Assembly: GCA_020162035.1 (NCBI GenBank)
Contig: JAIUNM010000001.1
Coordinates: 62,001-126,000, forward strand
DNA from: Bacteroidota bacterium
GTDB taxonomy: Bacteria; Bacteroidota; Bacteroidia; B-17B0; Aurantibacillaceae
Direction: 5' to 3'
DNA: 64,000 bases
The notes below the pieces were generated by a model that saw only the letters and a program-made list of their open reading frames with translations, ran no database searches and was not told the origin of the DNA. Shown piece by piece: positions 61,529-64,000 of the stretch. The position numbers and the translations under genes were made by a program. Positions within the stretch are counted from its first letter, which is position 1; each line of letters begins with the position of its first letter.

Positions 61529-62458
61529 ATGAAAAAGTATTTATATGGTTCATTATTTGCATTAACAATTGTTATTTCAAATGCACAAACTACAACCCCT
61601 ACTCCTGCTCCTGCACCAAGCTCAAATACCACAGCTAAAGAAGAAGAGTTTGATAAAAAATGGCGATTTGGGATTAGAGTTACCCCTCAACCTACTTGGT
61701 TTTCGAGTACAGATAAAAACAACAAACCTTTTGGTTCTGTTTTTGGCTTTGGGTTTGGTTTAAATGTTGAAAGAAGATTATCTCAAGTTGCTGGACTTTT
61801 ATTTGGAATTGGTGGAGATTTTGAAGGAGCAAAATACAGTTTTAGAAATGATGGAGCAAACTTATACACACCTGCTTATTTCATAAATAATTCTACTGGA
61901 GAGTTTGTAGAACCTAAAGATAACGGTAAAGGTGATGGTACTGAATTATTTAATGATAAAAACACTGCATATTATTTAAAAGAAAGAAAAGTAAAAACTA
62001 CACATGTTACTTTACCTGTTATTTTAAAATTGAGTACAAAAGAATATAGCGGCATGAAATACTTTGTAAACTTTGGTACTGAAATAGGTATTAGAGTTAA
62101 AAACGTAGCAACTGATAGTTACTTAACCTCTCAAACATATAGCAGTAATGGTGCTCCTAATCCTTCAAAAGACAGTCCAGAAAGTATTGAAAATATTAAT
62201 TTAGGAAATTCAGAAGGCTCTATTGTTCCTTTACGTGTTGGCTTAAATGTTGGCGGAGGAATTGAATATCGTTTAGGTGGCTCTACATCTTTTTTTGCAA
62301 GTGTAAATTATTTTAGATCATTTACTAATCAAATGAGAAATGAATCGAATGTTATGTTTTATAATTATACAGTTGAAAATGGAACAAACAGTTACCAATA
62401 CGTAAAACAAAATTACATTTTACAAGCTATTAGAATTAACATTGGAGTTATGTTTTAG
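61529..62458 (+). CDS. Outer-membrane beta-barrel protein (PorT/OMP_b-brl-like)
   Basis: The ATG at 61529 gives 309 residues with a signal peptide (MKKYLYGSLFALTIVISNAQ). An upstream start at 61466 precedes the promoter element and was rejected. After a Thr/Pro/Ala linker come alternating beta strands (KWRFGIRVTPQPTWFSS, FGFGFGLNVERRLSQVAGLLFGIGGDFEG, VPLRVGLNVGGGIEYRLGGSTSFFASVNYF), ending in a terminal strand IRINIGVMF. This fits the outer-membrane beta-barrel families common in Bacteroidota. A specific function is not implied. It is divergent from the gldB-like gene and ends at a terminator. Confidence 0.83.
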   Translation: MKKYLYGSLFALTIVISNAQTTTPTPAPAPSSNTTAKEEEFDKKWRFGIRVTPQPTWFSSTDKNNKPFGSVFGFGFGLNVERRLSQVAGLLFGIGGDFEGAKYSFRNDGANLYTPAYFINNSTGEFVEPKDNGKGDGTELFNDKNTAYYLKERKVKTTHVTLPVILKLSTKEYSGMKYFVNFGTEIGIRVKNVATDSYLTSQTYSSNGAPNPSKDSPESIENINLGNSEGSIVPLRVGLNVGGGIEYRLGGSTSFFASVNYFRSFTNQMRNESNVMFYNYTVENGTNSYQYVKQNYILQAIRINIGVMF

Positions 62459-62476
62459 ATATTGCTTAAAATTTTT

Positions 62477-62506
62477 AAAAGGCCTTGTATTTACAAGGCT
62501 TTTTTG
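62477..62506. terminator. Bidirectional terminator between convergent genes
   Basis: GCCTTGTA and TACAAGGC form an eight-base stem flanked by A and T runs, between the beta-barrel gene (+) and the hydrolase gene (-). Confidence 0.8.
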
Positions 62507-62517
62507 TTTTATAAAAA

Positions 62518-63195
62518 TTACATAGCAATTATTAAATCGCATAGTTCGGTTACATTTACACTTTCAATTTGATGTTTTGTGTTTTTAAGATAAAATCTTT
62601 GAGCATTTTTTAAAGTTTTAAATACACTTGTTGTTTCCTCATCAGTAACCATATTGTCATTGTCTGCTAACCCTAAAATCACTTTATTATTTATTTGATT
62701 TAAATTATCCTCGTTTAATAAATTAGTTTGTCCTAATTCAACCATAAGTTGAGAGGTTTTGTTAAGTAAATTTATCCAACAATCTCCATGCCTTTGTTGT
62801 AATGCATTTGCAAATTTTGGTACTTTTTCTATTATTGTTTGAGGATTTAATAATTGAATTTCTTTTTTTGCAATTTCTTCCGTCCAATTAAATTTTGTAC
62901 CAAGTGTAATAATGTTACCAATTAACATAGGCATTTGAGTTGCTAAATAAAGCGCGACGTATCCTCCCATGCTATAACCAAAAATTGCGGGTTGAATTAA
63001 ATTGTTTTCGGATATAAACAACTCCAATTCTTTTGCAAATTGTTTAATACTAAAATCGTTATTAAAAGGAGTATTACCATGCCCACTAAAAGAAAATTTA
63101 AAAACTTTAAAATTTTGCTTTGTTAGTTCATTTTCTAACGGAATTAATTGATCTGCTGCACCAATTGCACCATGAAGAAGAATAATATTTTTCAT
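62518..63195 (-). CDS. Alpha/beta-hydrolase fold protein
   Basis: This 225-residue protein has the alpha/beta-hydrolase plan: an oxyanion-type IILLHGAIGAADQ, nucleophile elbow FGYSMGGYVAL (Ser75), a late acid region LGLADNDNMV and a His in NTKHQIESV. It belongs to small soluble esterase/MenH-like hydrolases; the substrate is unknown. It lies 21 bases downstream of the threonine aldolase gene, likely co-transcribed. Confidence 0.88.
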   Translation of the reverse strand: MKNIILLHGAIGAADQLIPLENELTKQNFKVFKFSFSGHGNTPFNNDFSIKQFAKELELFISENNLIQPAIFGYSMGGYVALYLATQMPMLIGNIITLGTKFNWTEEIAKKEIQLLNPQTIIEKVPKFANALQQRHGDCWINLLNKTSQLMVELGQTNLLNEDNLNQINNKVILGLADNDNMVTDEETTSVFKTLKNAQRFYLKNTKHQIESVNVTELCDLIIAM

Positions 63196-63216
63196 TTAAA
63201 TTAAGTTTAATAAATT

Positions 63217-64000
63217 TTATAAACTACTATTTAAAATTGTAAGAACTTTGTCATGCATTTGGTTTGTGTAATCTAAATGTGTAACCATTCTAATTGTATT
63301 TTTTCCAAATGCAGCTATTTTAATATTTTGCTTAGCAAGCTTTTGTTCAAACATTTCGCCTGTAATAATATTGGGATTTAATTTAAAGATTACAATATTG
63401 GTATAAACATTTAAAACTTCATTTACATAATTTTTGTTTTGTAAACAAGCACCAATTTCTTTTGCTTTTTTATGATCTTCAACTAACCTACTTACATTAT
63501 TTTTTAAAGCAAATAAGCCTGCTTCAGCTAAAAAACCAGCTTGTCGCATACCTCCACCAAATACTTTTCTTATTTTTTTAGCTTTATAAATAAAATCTTT
63601 ATCGCCTATAAGTACCGAACCTACAGGTGCACCTAATCCTTTACTTAAACAAATTGAAATAGAATCAAAACATTTTCCTACTTCTAAAGTAGATTCTTTT
63701 GTTTCAACTAGGGCATTAAATAATCTTGCTCCATCTAAATGCAATTTTAATTTTTTTTCATTACACAATTTTGCAATTGGTTCTACTTCATTTAAATTAT
63801 ATATGCTTCCTCCTGCTCTGTTAACAGTATTCTCGAGGCAAACTAAACTAGTTTTGGTAAGCCAATCAAAATCTCCATTTATATTTTCATCAATTAAACT
63901 TGGATTTAATTTTCCTTCAGTTCCATTTAATAATTTGGCTTGTACTCCGCTATTAAACGATATTCCACCACCTTCATAATTATATATATGTGCATTAACA
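63217..64000 (-). CDS. Threonine aldolase family protein (partial, N-terminus off the window)
   Basis: The open frame continues to the right edge, so the start is missing; 261 codons are visible. Motifs are HIYNYEGGGISFNSG, LVCLENTVNRAGG, LKLHLDGARLFNAL and SICLSKGLGAPVGSVLIG, in which the Lys binds pyridoxal phosphate. The enzyme cleaves threonine or allo-threonine to glycine and acetaldehyde. It is followed by the alpha/beta-hydrolase gene. The last 80 or so residues form the small C-terminal domain. Confidence 0.93.
   Translation of the reverse strand, partial: VNAHIYNYEGGGISFNSGVQAKLLNGTEGKLNPSLIDENINGDFDWLTKTSLVCLENTVNRAGGSIYNLNEVEPIAKLCNEKKLKLHLDGARLFNALVETKESTLEVGKCFDSISICLSKGLGAPVGSVLIGDKDFIYKAKKIRKVFGGGMRQAGFLAEAGLFALKNNVSRLVEDHKKAKEIGACLQNKNYVNEVLNVYTNIVIFKLNPNIITGEMFEQKLAKQNIKIAAFGKNTIRMVTHLDYTNQMHDKVLTILNSSL

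Overview
This window is a low-GC chromosomal segment of a Bacteroidota bacterium, most likely Flavobacteriales-like. Several things point there: three proteins with type IX secretion (T9SS) type A C-terminal signals, one with a gliding-associated CHU_C type B tail, a GldB-like lipoprotein, a DUF6089 outer-membrane protein, a fused SecDF, a fused CcoN-CcoO, and the rpmB-rpmG-DUF4295-ftsY order. Promoters of the Bacteroidota form TTTG-N19-21-TAnnTTTG are readable in front of at least four transcription units. No rRNA, tRNA, CRISPR array, transposase or phage gene was seen, and no gene-free stretch exceeds 300 bases.

Layout. 1-4.5 kb: the ybbR-like/yajC/DUF1573 operon (ybbR-like runs off the left edge), a DUF6089 protein, a nitronate monooxygenase-like enzyme, a hotdog thioesterase and hemJ. 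4.5-7.0 kb: paaABCD, the phenylacetyl-CoA epoxidase core. 7.2-19.1 kb: a cbb3 oxidase island reading leftward (doxX, an unknown gene, ccoI, ccoS, ccoNO, ccoQ, ccoP, ccoG, ccoH, a TauE/SafE-type protein, hemN), with a divergent small membrane-protein gene at its head. 19-31.5 kb: mostly housekeeping genes (acylphosphatase, enolase, phosphatidylserine decarboxylase, secDF, asd, rplU-rpmA, serS, ybeY) with a trio of small lipoproteins. 31.4-39.2 kb: a T9SS cargo protein, rhomboid protease, queuosine-precursor transporter, crcB, NlpC/P60 peptidase, a TPR lipoprotein, peptide deformylase and IMP dehydrogenase. 39.3-46.4 kb: a giant envelope protein of about 2,230 residues plus an ArsC-like gene. 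46.5-64 kb: lipoproteins and secreted proteins, ftsY with ribosomal proteins, a DUF255 thioredoxin-like protein, a CHU_C protein, an SBBP-type repeat protein, a SpoIIE-type phosphatase, a GldB-like lipoprotein, a beta-barrel protein, an alpha/beta hydrolase and a partial threonine aldolase.

How parts work together. The cbb3 island encodes the oxidase, its copper loading and assembly factors, and the anaerobic haem-synthesis enzyme HemN. Palindromes of the form TGAYNNNNRTCA lie 22-23 nt upstream of a TAnnTTTG promoter element in front of ccoS, paaA and the divergent small gene, with a fourth further upstream of doxX. I infer one Crp/Fnr-type regulon joining microaerobic respiration to the oxygen-consuming paa epoxidase.

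The most unusual protein is the giant one. Its TPR, PD40 propeller and carboxypeptidase-regulatory-like domain order matches the T9SS component PorE. The usual OmpA-type peptidoglycan-binding end is replaced by a tether of about 1,340 residues, rich in Asn and in helical repeats, and three SPOR-like domains. A second oddity is a SpoIIE phosphatase gene whose clear signal peptide lies upstream of any ATG, GTG or TTG, so translation seems to begin at ATA.
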